A DNA stretch of 64,000 bases. Origin: Rhodohalobacter sulfatireducens. GTDB lineage: Bacteria; Bacteroidota; Rhodothermia; Balneolales; Balneolaceae. The DNA is taken from positions 62,001 through 126,000 of the forward strand of contig NZ_JAKLWS010000011.1 in NCBI RefSeq assembly GCF_022012475.1, in the 5' to 3' direction. Shown one piece after another: positions 17,493 through 28,383 of the stretch (position 1 is its first letter; every line of letters begins with the position of its first letter). Under the pieces are notes generated by a model that worked only from the letters and a program-made list of their open reading frames with translations, did not search any database and was not told where the DNA came from. Both the position numbers and the translations under genes were made by a program.

Positions 17493-19643
17493 TTAAAAAT
17501 CAGCGATCACCAGATCAATTTGCCTTTTGTCAAGGTCGGTTCGTGTTACCTTTGCATTTATGCTATCACCGAGCCGGAATTTTTTGCCTTTCGACCTTCC
17601 CACAAGGCAATGCAAGTTAGGATTATAGATGTAATAGTCATCCTTCAAATCACTAACGCGAATCATACCTTCGCAGTATATATCGTCTAGCAGAACATAG
17701 ATACCGTTTTCGGTTACCCCGCTGATTGTACCCCGGTAGGTTTCTCCAAGGCGCTCAGACAGATATTCAACCTGTTTCAGTTTTACTGAATCTCGTTCTG
17801 CTTCAACGGCATAACGTTCTCTTTCGCTGCAATGTTCACCTGCATGTTCTAATTGAGTAAATGTATACTCTTTTGAACCGGCATTGTACCTTTTAAGGAG
17901 CCTGTGAACAATTACATCTGGATAACGGCGGATTGGACTTGTAAAGTGTGCATAGTTTGAAAATCCAAGCCCAAAGTGGCCAATATTTTTCGGAGAGTAC
18001 TCTGCTTTGGACATTGCACGGAGCATCAAACCGTTAATAATCTTTTCAATTGACGTATCTTCAACTTGCTTCAGCAACTCGTTGATATTTTTGGATGAGA
18101 TTGATCCGTCTACCTCAAAATTTATACCCAGTGGCTTTGCTGTTTCGCGAATATTATGGAGTTTCTCCAGGTCGGGTTTGTCGTGAACACGATAAAGAAA
18201 GGGGTGGTCATTCTTAGCCGTTCTTCCGCCTTTTTTCCGTAGTGAATCCACATGTTTGGCTACTGTTTTATTCGCCATTAACATGCACTCTTCAATCAGT
18301 TTGTGCGCGAACAACCGCTCTTTTACGATAACATCTATGGGTTTACCATTATCATCGAGCACAAACTTTGGTTCCGGAGTTTCAAAAGCGATGGATCCTT
18401 GTTGAAATCGTTTTTCGAGCAAGGTATTGGCCAGGGCCTGCAGGGTTTTTAACTGAGTTTCAAGCGGATGCGATTTTTTACCGTCCAGGATCTCCTGCAC
18501 CTCATCGTACACAAAGCGTTCGTTCGAGTGAATGACCGTTTCTTCAATGGAATAATCTACCAGTTTCCCATTGGGAGCAATTTCCATAAAGCAGCTGTAT
18601 GCCAGTTTATCCTCACGAGGGCGTAGGCTGCACATGTTATTGCTGAGACGTTCCGGAAGCATAGGAATAACCCGATCCACCAAATAAACGCTGGTTCCGC
18701 GATTGAAAGCTTCATCATCCAAAACGGTATTTCGCGGCATATAATGAGTAACGTCGGCAATGTGTACTCCCAGGTAGTAATTCCCATTATTGAGAACTTC
18801 GATACTCAATCCGTCGTCAAAATCCTGGGCATCAGCCGGATCAATTGTCAATACAACTTCATTTCGCATATCCCGGCGGCGCTCAATTTCCTGTTCGGGA
18901 ATTTCATCGGGAATATTACCTGCAAACTCCTCGACTTCGGGAGGGAAGGCTGCTTGGAACTGCTTTTCGGCCAAAATAGATAATACATTGGCTTCGTTTG
19001 AACCGCTCTTTCCAAGAACCTGTACAATACTGGCTTGAGGGTATCCGCGTTCATCATCCCATTGTATCAGTGTACAAGAAACTTTGTCTCCGGGTTTTGC
19101 CTCATGCAGATGGTCACCTTCAACGAAAAAATCAACACGGCTGGAATGAGAGTCTGTCTTTATGATATAGGTGTTTTTGGCAACCTCTTCAAGTGTTCCT
19201 ACAAAGAGTGTGTTTGCCCGTTTTTCAATACTCTCGATCTTTCCGAGAGGTTTATTACTCTTCCTGTGATACCCCAACAGTTTTACAGTAACAATATCAC
19301 CGTCGAGAGCGGTACTCATATTTTTTTGGGCAATTTTGATATCCTGGTCGCGACCCTCTACAATCACGTAGCCATCACCATGACTGGTTACATCCAGCTT
19401 TCCTTTCACTATATTTTTATCGCCCGCAGTCGTTTCATTGAGTCGTACCAGGTTTCCTTTCGATACCCTGATATGACCAAGCTGTTTTAATCGATTTACT
19501 GCACTTTTGATTTTCCTTGTGCCCTTCTTTTTTGACAGGCCAAGCGCTTCGATTAGCAATGGCACCGGGATAGATGCATCCGGGTAGGATTGTAGGATCT
19601 CAATTATTTTCTTTTCAAGTGAACTTAAATTGTTATCAGACAT
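17493..19643 (-). CDS. rnr: Ribonuclease R
   Basis: 716 residues: N-terminal winged-helix region (about 8-70), cold-shock domains (about 75-240), RNB catalytic domain and a C-terminal S1 domain (about 630-716). The catalytic acidic cluster DPADAQDFDD lies at 268-277, with D268, D274, D276 and D277 matching the magnesium-binding set. RNase R degrades structured RNA 3' to 5' in the cytoplasm. The gene sits 33 bases downstream of tamB and upstream of the PD40 protein in the same orientation. The basic C-terminal tail of many RNase R proteins is absent. Confidence 0.95.
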   Translation of the reverse strand: MSDNNLSSLEKKIIEILQSYPDASIPVPLLIEALGLSKKKGTRKIKSAVNRLKQLGHIRVSKGNLVRLNETTAGDKNIVKGKLDVTSHGDGYVIVEGRDQDIKIAQKNMSTALDGDIVTVKLLGYHRKSNKPLGKIESIEKRANTLFVGTLEEVAKNTYIIKTDSHSSRVDFFVEGDHLHEAKPGDKVSCTLIQWDDERGYPQASIVQVLGKSGSNEANVLSILAEKQFQAAFPPEVEEFAGNIPDEIPEQEIERRRDMRNEVVLTIDPADAQDFDDGLSIEVLNNGNYYLGVHIADVTHYMPRNTVLDDEAFNRGTSVYLVDRVIPMLPERLSNNMCSLRPREDKLAYSCFMEIAPNGKLVDYSIEETVIHSNERFVYDEVQEILDGKKSHPLETQLKTLQALANTLLEKRFQQGSIAFETPEPKFVLDDNGKPIDVIVKERLFAHKLIEECMLMANKTVAKHVDSLRKKGGRTAKNDHPFLYRVHDKPDLEKLHNIRETAKPLGINFEVDGSISSKNINELLKQVEDTSIEKIINGLMLRAMSKAEYSPKNIGHFGLGFSNYAHFTSPIRRYPDVIVHRLLKRYNAGSKEYTFTQLEHAGEHCSERERYAVEAERDSVKLKQVEYLSERLGETYRGTISGVTENGIYVLLDDIYCEGMIRVSDLKDDYYIYNPNLHCLVGRSKGKKFRLGDSINAKVTRTDLDKRQIDLVIADF

Positions 19644-19676
19644 TAATTAACTATGGTTTAAAAATTCGGTCATCAA

Positions 19677-22600
19677 TCAGTTGCTTTCTGCAATTGTTGA
19701 TTCTTGATCATCATCTTCAGTTTTTTCTTTAATTCCAAATAATGACCGAAATGCATTAGAAATTCTTGTTTTTAATTCTTGCCAGGTATTGTATTGCACT
19801 TGGGCTTCTACGCCCACGCCGTTCATCTCCTGGGCTTGTTGTTCCAAACTGCTTTCATAATTCAGAGTTGGATCTCGCCTGTGAAAGGCAGTCAGAGAGA
19901 ATGTTTGATTGATGCGATAAGTTGCTCCGATATCGCCAATATCACTCTGTTCACCGGTAATTTGACCTTCACGGCGCAAAACAATCCTGTCATCAAAAAA
20001 TCTGAGCGCAACTCCTAAATCAACTTCATTGAAGGAGTTGAGGTTTACGTCAATATCAAATGTGATGTCACTTCTCAACAAAGAGTTAATCTGATTTGAA
20101 AGTAACGGATTTATCAATTGACTCGTCAAGAGTGGATTTACAACTACCGCCGTGCCTGAGAGACTTTCCGTGAGACCGAGTCCCTGTGTTTGTGAAGGAG
20201 GCAGAAAGTTTCCGCTCAATAAAATACTGGTAGCCTGGATTAACTTCTCATCTTCATTTTGATTCAGATTGCTGATCTGTGTAGCAATTCTGGGATCAAC
20301 ATTAGTTTGAATACCTGTGGGCACCCTGAAAAAGAATTCATTTTCCACAGAAGTCATTGTCCCGGTAATTTCAAGTACCAATTCTATCGGTATTCGTTGA
20401 GCCGGCCCATCAGGAGTTGCCTCATTTGTTAGCAGTAATGTCCTGATGTTCGGCCGTGCCCGATAGGTGGCTGTTACATTCAGATCTGCATCTGTTAAAT
20501 CTCCCGACCAAACGATGGAACCTCCCGGTTCAAGAGAAAACCTTCGGGTGAAAATATCTCCACTTACAAACTGGTAACTACCACCCGTGATGTTAAACCG
20601 GCCGAACATGCTTACATCCTGGTCAGCCAAAAGAATACGAATCTGACCTGTTCCATCAGCGCTAATTGCATCATTCGTTACGCGATCAAATATCAGGTCA
20701 ATATTAATAGGATTATTTGCCTGGAACTGAAGATCCATCGTAAATCGATCCATAAATGAGAACTCCTCATCAACTTCTCCATTTCCATTTTCACCATTTG
20801 CATTTGCCAGGGGCCCCTGCCAATAGGGCAAATCAAATGATTCTACAAACCTGATAAACCGTTGATCTTGTTCATACTCTGTAGTGGGTTCAAGTGGAAC
20901 TGAAATGCTTGAATTCGAAGAAACAATGAGCGGACGTGTAGTACTCAGCACCGGTGCAAAATTAGTTCCAGTAATTTGAGCCTGGCCGGTTCCGAAAATA
21001 CTACCATAAAACGGAATATCAGGATCATAAGGATTGTTCATGAATTGAAGTTCATCCATATCCAGCGTCAGATCAATATCTGTGGTTTCAGAAAAATTAT
21101 TCAAATCTACCTGCCCGCTGAGTGTGCCATTGCCATTGAATTGGTCTTCTACCCGGATATCCTGGAAAAGTAATCCGTCTGATTTGTTGAACCGGATATC
21201 GCCATTCAGGGTATACTCCACATTAGTAAATGCGGGTACACCGTACACATCTGAGGTGTTGAATGTTGCATCAAAGTCAAAATCGTTAGCTGTTCCAAAA
21301 ATGACTCCGCTACCGGTTGCACTTCCTTCCATCTCTGTAATGATATTAGGTACGATTGCGGTTACAATCCACATATCTATCTGGCGGAAATCTGCATCGA
21401 AATTAAAGAGTTCTTCATCCTCAGCTGTATTCTCGTTGGGCAGTTTAAAATACCCGTTTAGCCGAATATCCTGACCAATTCCTTCATTCCTGTTGTAATA
21501 TCGCTGATATTTGTCAGGGTTGGTGTAAATTCGGACATTTGTATCGAATCGTTCCTCTTCGCTATTAAATGCACTGCTAATATTTACATCTCCAATAATT
21601 CTTCCCTGCATTCTGCCTTCTTCAACACTCAAATTTCCTTGAACGGAGGGGATTTGTGTGAGTGTACGGGTTTGGAAATTTCCATTCAATAATCCTGAAA
21701 AAGAAACTCGCCCCCCGATCAGGTCAGAAATTCGGCTCAGGTCAAGGTTCTGAATTTCGTAATTGACGGAATCCTCAAAATTACCGCTATAGGTGCCGTC
21801 AACAGCAATGTAATCCGCATCGCTAATCAGAACGAGACTATCTATCACAAAACTTTCACTGCTGGTATATGCCAATTGCGGATTATTTTGAGCTGTCCAT
21901 CGATAATCAGATGTACCGATTTCGAACTCCCCGATAGAAACCTGTACGGAATCGGGTTGTAAACGTCCTGTGAATGATGATTCGAGAACAAGCTCGTCCT
22001 CAAGGCGGGCAAAATTTTGCTGAACTCGGAAAGAGTCATCCCTCATGGTAAAGTCTATGGAGCCCTCCCTGAGATTGAAATTTCTAAAACCGGCTTCAGC
22101 ACTGTTGATTTGAAGATCGATCGTGCTGGATGATTTCAAGTCTGCGTCATGGCGTAAGCTGGCGGTAAATGTGGTGTTAAAATCATTGGCACGGAGTTGT
22201 TCCGTGTGGAAATCCTGGTCAGCAAAATTTCCGGTAATAAGTAATCTGTCCCGTGACGAACTGACTGTAGCATTGAAACGTGCCTGGCTTTCAACCTCGG
22301 GAAAATCCGGGTAGTATTTTCTGAAAAGTGACAGGTCTTTCACATTCATCTGTACGGATACATCAACGGAACTGCTGTCCGATTCATTAAACTCCGGTAA
22401 TAGTAGCTCCCCAAAGTAACCCGGATTAAACAGGAATTCTTCAGAGATTCGCTCTTTCAGATATACATTCCAATATTGAATGTGATTTCGAATGAGGCTG
22501 TGATCGAGCGTACCCTGCATCTCGCCATCAAAAAATGATGAGGTAAATCGAAACGTGCGGGTTCCGTCGGGGTTTGGGTTGATGTCTGCATAAAACTGAT

Positions 22601-24365
22601 GAGGTCGCAGAGTGTCAGCATTAATAGTAGATTGTTCCATCTCAAAACTTACACGGCCCACCAGGTCATCCAGGTTTGAGGCTTCAATATCTGCGGAAAA
22701 AGTACTGTTGAAACTGGTGGAGTCGGAATGAAATTCAGGATAGAATTTTTCGATATCCAGGTTTTGTACCGTACCGTCGCCGGTAAAAATGTGCTGAGCT
22801 TCATTTCGCCTGTAAGAACCATCTGCTGATACAAAAAACTCGCCGTCTCCGCCATTGATGTCGTAATCGAGGTGGCCGGTATCATAATCGAAGTCGGCTA
22901 CAAAAGAGGTCAAATCTACTCCCATAAGTGTGCTGTTGCTCAAATCGACCGAGCTTGCAAATTGTGCATTGGTTCCGGTTCCCGTACCATCAAGATTTAC
23001 ATTTCCCTGGATGATGGTACTCTGAGTTGTATCGTTCATGAATGGAGTGATATCAAGTGAATCGACCTCAAACAGAAGATTGTAATCCAGCGGTCGATTA
23101 AGTGAAAGGGAGCCATCCAGTGCAAACGAACCAGCTTGGGTTTGAGCTTCAAAATCACTCGTCAATTTTTCCCGGGTTCCATCCAGCTCCCCGCGAATAG
23201 TACTAAGTTGATACCGTTGCAAGTTATACTCATTCTCGAAATAGGTTTCTGAAATCCAATCGAACATCGAGGGTTGAATGACCACATTATCCAATTGAGC
23301 GTGGTAGGAGAAATTATTTGTGAACAGATTTTGAGCATTTGCAGTAATTAAAACAGAAGATTCCCCTAGATTGGCCTGAAGCCGATCCAGAAAATATTCC
23401 TCTTGAGAACCTTCAGACTCTAAAATGATATCAAGATTATTCTCAAATGGAGGATAATTTTCAACGAAAAGCTGAACAAATTCAGTTTCAAAAGAACTTT
23501 CTGTTACGGAAAATCGGTATGAAGCATCTTTAAATTGACGGCTTAAACTATCCTCAAAAAGAGTCACCGGCGAGGCTTCAAAACTGAAATCTGCCTCACC
23601 GATATCTGTACTTATTCGAAACCGATTTAGCTCAAAAAATTCATCATCATTGTAAAACTGCCCGCTCATTTGGAAGAATTCGTACGGCGTTCCGGGAATT
23701 TCGGCGATAAAATTTGGCAGGTCGAAATAGATCTGCGAATCGGTAACCTCCAGGAAGAGGTCAAGGCTTACATTTTCTACATTCAAAGGGGCCTGAACAT
23801 GTAGTTGACTCGGCAGGTTGATCGATTCATCCACTTCAGCTCGTCCGTTCACTACTGAAATCGAAGGTGCAAAGATGTTAATTCGCTGCAGCAATCGAAT
23901 TTCGCCACCTTCAATGAAATTTGTTTCCTCTTGTGTTTGAGTTCTGCGTTGACTGAGTGCGTGAAAGAACGTGATTCTGTCATCTCTTTCTGTGAGATAA
24001 ATGGTGGGTTGAGTCACTTCAAATGTGGTGATCGACAAGTTTTGCTGTAAGATCTCCCACAGGTTCACCTGAACTTCAGCTCTTTCGAATGAAAAAACAG
24101 GATTTATTGAATCGGAGGGAGCATAAACACGACCGTCATTAACACTTGCTGAAAAAGGGAGAAATCCACCGATTCTTCCGAGTTCAAGGTTTCCCTGAAA
24201 TTGATCATTAAAGGCTATGATTACCTCATCTTTCATATAATCCTGACTGGCGGGTAACTGCAGTAAACCCAAAAGCACCGGCACTGAGATTAGCAAAACG
24301 GCAAAGAGCGCAAACACCGTTCGCCAAAAGAAAATCCAGATTTTATGTATATATCTAAGTAGCAA
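19677..24365 (-). CDS. tamB: Translocation/assembly module TamB-like protein
   Basis: 1562 residues. One N-terminal membrane segment (about 11-35) anchors it; the rest is a very long repetitive beta-rich region as in AsmA/TamB lipid-transfer proteins. The C-terminal DUF490/TamB domain (about 1200-1540) includes GGSYQFVSGDIFTRRFSLEP and IPIELVLEITGTMTS. TamB-like proteins form a periplasm-spanning groove and move phospholipids or help outer-membrane protein assembly. A tamA/BamA partner is not adjacent. The length is at the upper end of the family, as in other Bacteroidota. Confidence 0.9.
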   Translation of the reverse strand: MLLRYIHKIWIFFWRTVFALFAVLLISVPVLLGLLQLPASQDYMKDEVIIAFNDQFQGNLELGRIGGFLPFSASVNDGRVYAPSDSINPVFSFERAEVQVNLWEILQQNLSITTFEVTQPTIYLTERDDRITFFHALSQRRTQTQEETNFIEGGEIRLLQRINIFAPSISVVNGRAEVDESINLPSQLHVQAPLNVENVSLDLFLEVTDSQIYFDLPNFIAEIPGTPYEFFQMSGQFYNDDEFFELNRFRISTDIGEADFSFEASPVTLFEDSLSRQFKDASYRFSVTESSFETEFVQLFVENYPPFENNLDIILESEGSQEEYFLDRLQANLGESSVLITANAQNLFTNNFSYHAQLDNVVIQPSMFDWISETYFENEYNLQRYQLSTIRGELDGTREKLTSDFEAQTQAGSFALDGSLSLNRPLDYNLLFEVDSLDITPFMNDTTQSTIIQGNVNLDGTGTGTNAQFASSVDLSNSTLMGVDLTSFVADFDYDTGHLDYDINGGDGEFFVSADGSYRRNEAQHIFTGDGTVQNLDIEKFYPEFHSDSTSFNSTFSADIEASNLDDLVGRVSFEMEQSTINADTLRPHQFYADINPNPDGTRTFRFTSSFFDGEMQGTLDHSLIRNHIQYWNVYLKERISEEFLFNPGYFGELLLPEFNESDSSSVDVSVQMNVKDLSLFRKYYPDFPEVESQARFNATVSSSRDRLLITGNFADQDFHTEQLRANDFNTTFTASLRHDADLKSSSTIDLQINSAEAGFRNFNLREGSIDFTMRDDSFRVQQNFARLEDELVLESSFTGRLQPDSVQVSIGEFEIGTSDYRWTAQNNPQLAYTSSESFVIDSLVLISDADYIAVDGTYSGNFEDSVNYEIQNLDLSRISDLIGGRVSFSGLLNGNFQTRTLTQIPSVQGNLSVEEGRMQGRIIGDVNISSAFNSEEERFDTNVRIYTNPDKYQRYYNRNEGIGQDIRLNGYFKLPNENTAEDEELFNFDADFRQIDMWIVTAIVPNIITEMEGSATGSGVIFGTANDFDFDATFNTSDVYGVPAFTNVEYTLNGDIRFNKSDGLLFQDIRVEDQFNGNGTLSGQVDLNNFSETTDIDLTLDMDELQFMNNPYDPDIPFYGSIFGTGQAQITGTNFAPVLSTTRPLIVSSNSSISVPLEPTTEYEQDQRFIRFVESFDLPYWQGPLANANGENGNGEVDEEFSFMDRFTMDLQFQANNPINIDLIFDRVTNDAISADGTGQIRILLADQDVSMFGRFNITGGSYQFVSGDIFTRRFSLEPGGSIVWSGDLTDADLNVTATYRARPNIRTLLLTNEATPDGPAQRIPIELVLEITGTMTSVENEFFFRVPTGIQTNVDPRIATQISNLNQNEDEKLIQATSILLSGNFLPPSQTQGLGLTESLSGTAVVVNPLLTSQLINPLLSNQINSLLRSDITFDIDVNLNSFNEVDLGVALRFFDDRIVLRREGQITGEQSDIGDIGATYRINQTFSLTAFHRRDPTLNYESSLEQQAQEMNGVGVEAQVQYNTWQELKTRISNAFRSLFGIKEKTEDDDQESTIAESN

Positions 24366-24388
24366 TCTCGGTCAGGGTCGTTGAAATT

Positions 24389-25483
24389 TTATGATAATTC
24401 GTTTGAAGCTGCATCCCATGCCTGGTTTATGAGTGTTTTATCTTTTACGGTTTTTACTTCCGGTTCTTGCCAATTATTAAGCAGAACAAATTTTATATGT
24501 TCATCAGTTCTTTTCTTGTCCGCTTTCATATACTCATTGAGTTGATTGTATGATAACTCCTCTTTTGATATTCTGAAGTTATACAAGGAACGATATGCAG
24601 ACAGTTTAGTTGTTTGAAGATCTGCCCCCGTTAAATTCGATAATTCCTGGGCGGCAAGCATCCCGAGGTACACCGCTTCACCGTGGCTTATGGTATCAAA
24701 ATCACAGGCTTTTTCCAGTGCGTGAGCGAATGTGTGGCCATAATTCAAAAAGGCGCGGATGCCTCCCTCAAACTCGTCTTCTTCTACAATATCGGCTTTA
24801 ATCTTAATACACTTCGCAATTAGGTGAATCAGTTTCTTTTTATTCATGGACTGGAGGTCGGGTTCCATGAAAATTTCCGCTTCAGAAAAGATCGCTTCAT
24901 CCCGGATGGCCGCATATTTAAGAATTTCGCTTAGACCATTGATCCACTCAGTTTTTGGCAAAGATTCCAGGAACCGGGTATCGGCAATAACTCGGTCCGG
25001 TTGATAAAATGACCCGATCAGGTTTTTACCGGTGGCATGATTCACGCCTGTTTTGCCGCCAATAGAGCTGTCTACCATTGCCAAAACAGTTGTGGGCACA
25101 TGAATCAGCGGAATTCCCCGCAATGCCGTGGCAGCTGTAAATCCGCCGAGGTCTCCGGTAACGCCGCCCCCAATGACTACAAGAGGCACATTTCTGCGGA
25201 TCCCTGCATTCAACAAAAAATCGAGAGTCTTGCTCCAAAAACGAACTGACTTGCTGCTTTCTCCCTCTGGTACCTGGAGAAAGTGAACATTTGTTACGAG
25301 TTCAGATAAAATAGGCTGAATGGTTTTCCAGTGATGACGGAAAACATTTTCATCAATCAATACAAAGAGTTTATCGGCCTGTTTCTGACTAAGATAATTA
25401 GCAAGTTCTTCTTCAAATATATTTTCGCCAACGGCAGCTTTGTAACTTCCGGAGGATGCGTTAATGGTAATCTCGGCCTTCAT
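24389..25483 (-). CDS. aroB: 3-dehydroquinate synthase
   Basis: 364 residues. NAD-binding features (GGGVTGDLGGFTAATALRGI, HVPTTVLAMVDSSIGGKTG) and the zinc-ligand region FLNYGHTFAHALEKA are present. The enzyme converts DAHP to 3-dehydroquinate, the second step of the shikimate pathway, in the cytosol. Its start overlaps the aroK end by 23 bases, a common aroK-aroB arrangement that indicates coupled translation. The C-terminal region is complete. Confidence 0.96.
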   Translation of the reverse strand: MKAEITINASSGSYKAAVGENIFEEELANYLSQKQADKLFVLIDENVFRHHWKTIQPILSELVTNVHFLQVPEGESSKSVRFWSKTLDFLLNAGIRRNVPLVVIGGGVTGDLGGFTAATALRGIPLIHVPTTVLAMVDSSIGGKTGVNHATGKNLIGSFYQPDRVIADTRFLESLPKTEWINGLSEILKYAAIRDEAIFSEAEIFMEPDLQSMNKKKLIHLIAKCIKIKADIVEEDEFEGGIRAFLNYGHTFAHALEKACDFDTISHGEAVYLGMLAAQELSNLTGADLQTTKLSAYRSLYNFRISKEELSYNQLNEYMKADKKRTDEHIKFVLLNNWQEPEVKTVKDKTLINQAWDAASNELS

Positions 25484-26006
25484 AGATAGTCAGTTTTTTC
25501 ACAATTTCGGTTGTAATCTCATCGACTGATTTGTTCTCCGTTTGAACGGAAAAGTGTGCCTGCTCATAATACTGCATTCGTTCATCAAACAGGGAATTGA
25601 TCCTCTCAGTCAGTTCATCGGCAGTCTCAAGCATCGGCCTTCCTGTCGGATCACTTAATCGTTCGAAAATATCAGCCCGGGATGTATCAATAAAAATAAG
25701 CCATCCATAAATTTTCAGGTGGTCTACAATCTGTTGGTTTTGGAGTGATCCGCCACCGAGTGCCAGGATACCTTCGATCTCTCCGGCCAGTTTTATGAGC
25801 TGATTTCTCTCGATTGCCCGAAATCCTTTTTCCTGTTTTTGTTCAAATATTTCGGGTATGCTCATGCCTTCAGATTTCTCAATCACAGAATCCAGGTCTG
25901 CAAATGCTACCCCAATTTTATCGGCAAGCTTTTCTCCAATTGTGGATTTACCGGATCCCATCATACCACACAAAAAAACAGGATGCGAAAGTTTGGGTTT
26001 GTTCAT
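25461..26006 (-). CDS. aroK: Shikimate kinase
   Basis: 181 residues with the Walker A motif GMMGSGKST at 14-22, the shikimate-binding DLDSVIEKSEG and GGGSLQN motifs, and the lid-region DPTGRPML. It phosphorylates shikimate with ATP. It overlaps the NFACT gene by four bases upstream and aroB by 23 bases downstream. The stretch FRAIERNQL matches the RxxE region of the family. Confidence 0.95.
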   Translation of the reverse strand: MNKPKLSHPVFLCGMMGSGKSTIGEKLADKIGVAFADLDSVIEKSEGMSIPEIFEQKQEKGFRAIERNQLIKLAGEIEGILALGGGSLQNQQIVDHLKIYGWLIFIDTSRADIFERLSDPTGRPMLETADELTERINSLFDERMQYYEQAHFSVQTENKSVDEITTEIVKKLTIYEGRDYH

Positions 26007-27586
26007 GAGGGCATTTTTTGAGGTTTCACCATTTCAACTTCTTCACGGTTTACGCGAACTGTTCCGGTGGGAGCCCCTTTCGGTTTAACTACGTATTTTC
26101 GTTTTGTAATCATCACAGGAGCCAGTCCGGATCCCCGTGCTTTTGAGTTCCATGCTGCAACTGAAGCCGCTTTCAAAAGCGTTTTCTTTGGGGGCATCTC
26201 TTTGTGGTTGTCCATTCGAATCACAACATGAGAACCGCTCACTCCGCGGGCGTGCATCCAAACATCTTCTTTATGCGCATCGGTGGTTAATTGGTCGTTG
26301 CTCTTTGCGTTTTTCCCCACCCAAACGGTGTATCCGTCGATTTCAAGAATACGATAGGGAGGAGCTTTCTTTTCAGTTTCAGCTTTCAACACGCCTGCTT
26401 CAAGAAGTGCATCTTCATTCTCTTTATACCAATCACGGAATTCGTAAATCTTATCAATGTCATTCAGTGATTTTTGAAGCACTTTCAATTTTTTCAATTT
26501 CTTTTTGATTTCCCCGAGCCTGCGTTTCGACTCCTCCACATTCCGCTTCGATTTATTAGCTTTCTCATAATAATACTGAGCATTTTCAGCGAGCGACAAT
26601 TTTGGTTTAAGCTGTATTTTTACGTTTTCGTCGGGATTGTAAAGATCGGGAAATGTAACCGATTCATTAAATTCATTTTTTTCGTGGGCATGCGCCATCA
26701 AAATATGCCCATATTTTTCATATTTATCGGCTCTTTTTAAGCCTTTATCAGCATGCTTCAATTGGTCAAGGGTAGACTCATACTTATTGATGATTCGGTC
26801 TATTTTCGGTTTGATCGACTGTCTTCTGGATTCAAGACGGCGCTCATTCGAGGTTTTGTAGTAGGCATGCCGTATCGCATCATTAACATTATCATATACT
26901 TTTAGATTGGAATACGGCAGCAGATCTTGGGGGACCAGGCACAAGTTTCCGTTCTCAAGGACTCGAAATTCCGGACGGTTGAGCATTGAATCGATCAACT
27001 TGTCTATAACCTCTTTGATCTCGGGAATCGATTTTTCGTTCAAATCAAACTCATCAATAATCAACGGAATCAGGTGGCGCGGAAACTTTTTATCCAGCTT
27101 TGTGATGACCCTCTTTACAGAATCGTCAGGATTGGGGGTTTGTGGCTTTGATCCCTTTCGAGGTTCAGGAGGTGTTTTGCCTTCAAAATCATCTGGAGAT
27201 TTGAATGATTCGATAATAATATTGTCTCTGACTAAAAAAACGTTGGGCGAATTTCCAAAAATCTGGAACATTAGCGAGTAGTCTTCATCAAAGCAGAATG
27301 TGATGAAACGATCGTTCTCCGCCATGGAAACTTCCCGGACAGATTTATCGGATAGAACTCCAAAAAAAGGAGTAGTATTTGTTTTCTTTGGTGGTCGGTC
27401 GGAATCAACAAAGAGGGCCGTTTCCTCCGGGTTAGTTGAAAACTTTAATCGAAAACGAGAACCATTCCCGGAGAGGTAACAATCCCAAACATCTTTATGC
27501 GGTGAGGTACTAAACTGAAAGGTTTGACCTTTACATTTGTTTTTTAGTACCTCCGTTAAATATATTAAAGCATAGAAGTTATTCAT
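26003..27586 (-). CDS. NFACT family protein (RqcH-like)
   Basis: 527 residues: NFACT-N domain (about 1-250), a coiled coil of basic and acidic residues (about 255-400), and an NFACT-R/DUF814 domain at the C-terminus with YTVWVGKNAKSND, DVWMHARGVSGSHVVIR and MITKRKYVVKPKGAP. Bacterial RqcH binds stalled 50S subunits and adds alanine tails to nascent chains; many members are mislabelled fibronectin-binding proteins. It is the first gene of the 13.4-kb minus run and starts 45 bases from the divergent gene at 27631. The C-terminal domain is clear; RqcH function is inferred from the domain order. Confidence 0.85.
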   Translation of the reverse strand: MNNFYALIYLTEVLKNKCKGQTFQFSTSPHKDVWDCYLSGNGSRFRLKFSTNPEETALFVDSDRPPKKTNTTPFFGVLSDKSVREVSMAENDRFITFCFDEDYSLMFQIFGNSPNVFLVRDNIIIESFKSPDDFEGKTPPEPRKGSKPQTPNPDDSVKRVITKLDKKFPRHLIPLIIDEFDLNEKSIPEIKEVIDKLIDSMLNRPEFRVLENGNLCLVPQDLLPYSNLKVYDNVNDAIRHAYYKTSNERRLESRRQSIKPKIDRIINKYESTLDQLKHADKGLKRADKYEKYGHILMAHAHEKNEFNESVTFPDLYNPDENVKIQLKPKLSLAENAQYYYEKANKSKRNVEESKRRLGEIKKKLKKLKVLQKSLNDIDKIYEFRDWYKENEDALLEAGVLKAETEKKAPPYRILEIDGYTVWVGKNAKSNDQLTTDAHKEDVWMHARGVSGSHVVIRMDNHKEMPPKKTLLKAASVAAWNSKARGSGLAPVMITKRKYVVKPKGAPTGTVRVNREEVEMVKPQKMPS

Positions 27587-27630
27587 TGGGATGAGAAATA
27601 AAGAAAACCATTTTCAAATTAAATTCGAAC

Positions 27631-28281
27631 ATGCAGTATCCAATTTTTCAGTCGGTTGTTAATAAAATTAGCAGTTCATTAAACAAGAGAAATATAAACG
27701 TTGTTAAGTTTAAAACGTGGGAAGAATCAAACATAAATGCAGCAGGCCTCGAAATTTTAATTGATCTTAATGATTCAACAGATCACCTTACTCATTTGTC
27801 GATCAATTTTGATTGGGACAGGTTTCGAGAAGCTGCTCTTGCCAATAAATTAGAAGGTACTGATGATCACCCCATGTTAAAATCAAAGCGCTTGATTGAA
27901 GCCAATGTTGCTCCCTCCATAGACATTGAATTGGTATGGCATTTTGATGTTGAAAGCTGTCAGCCAAAAACCGGAACGGAAGATGATAATTTTAGGATTC
28001 AAATGGCCAGTGAGTGGATGGACCGGGCCAGTAAGAAAGTAAATGAACTTTTAATTTCTGATGACATCATTACGCGCTGGCACATAGAGATTGACGGCGA
28101 TGAGTATGGAAAATATCTTACAGCCATCAACCTGCTCTCCTATTTCCAATTCTCAATTGGAGAATTAAACAGCCTTAATCAAGTACATGAATATATTGGG
28201 AGAAAACTAACTCATCTTCTTTATAAGGCAAATAGAATTATCAAAATTGCTGATAATTCTGTGGTTGTCCAGGCAGCTTAA
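27631..28281 (+). CDS. Uncharacterised protein, 216 residues
   Basis: I do not recognise the family. The protein starts MQYPIFQSVVNKISSSLNKR and has no signal peptide or membrane segment. It looks like a soluble alpha/beta protein with a predicted strand-rich first half (LEILIDLNDSTDHLTHLSIN) and helical second half. Charged and aromatic residues are evenly distributed. It is transcribed divergently from NFACT with only 45 bases between the start codons, and is followed by the convergent small basic gene and its terminator. Base composition resembles the surroundings. Function is unknown. Confidence 0.75.
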   Translation: MQYPIFQSVVNKISSSLNKRNINVVKFKTWEESNINAAGLEILIDLNDSTDHLTHLSINFDWDRFREAALANKLEGTDDHPMLKSKRLIEANVAPSIDIELVWHFDVESCQPKTGTEDDNFRIQMASEWMDRASKKVNELLISDDIITRWHIEIDGDEYGKYLTAINLLSYFQFSIGELNSLNQVHEYIGRKLTHLLYKANRIIKIADNSVVVQAA

Positions 28282-28383
28282 TTGGATTCATAATTCACAA
28301 TTCGAGGGTGCGCTAAACTATTTTTGTGCCAGTGACGTTGCATTCCGCGTAGATTACCTCTTGAAACCTGAATGTCGATCCAT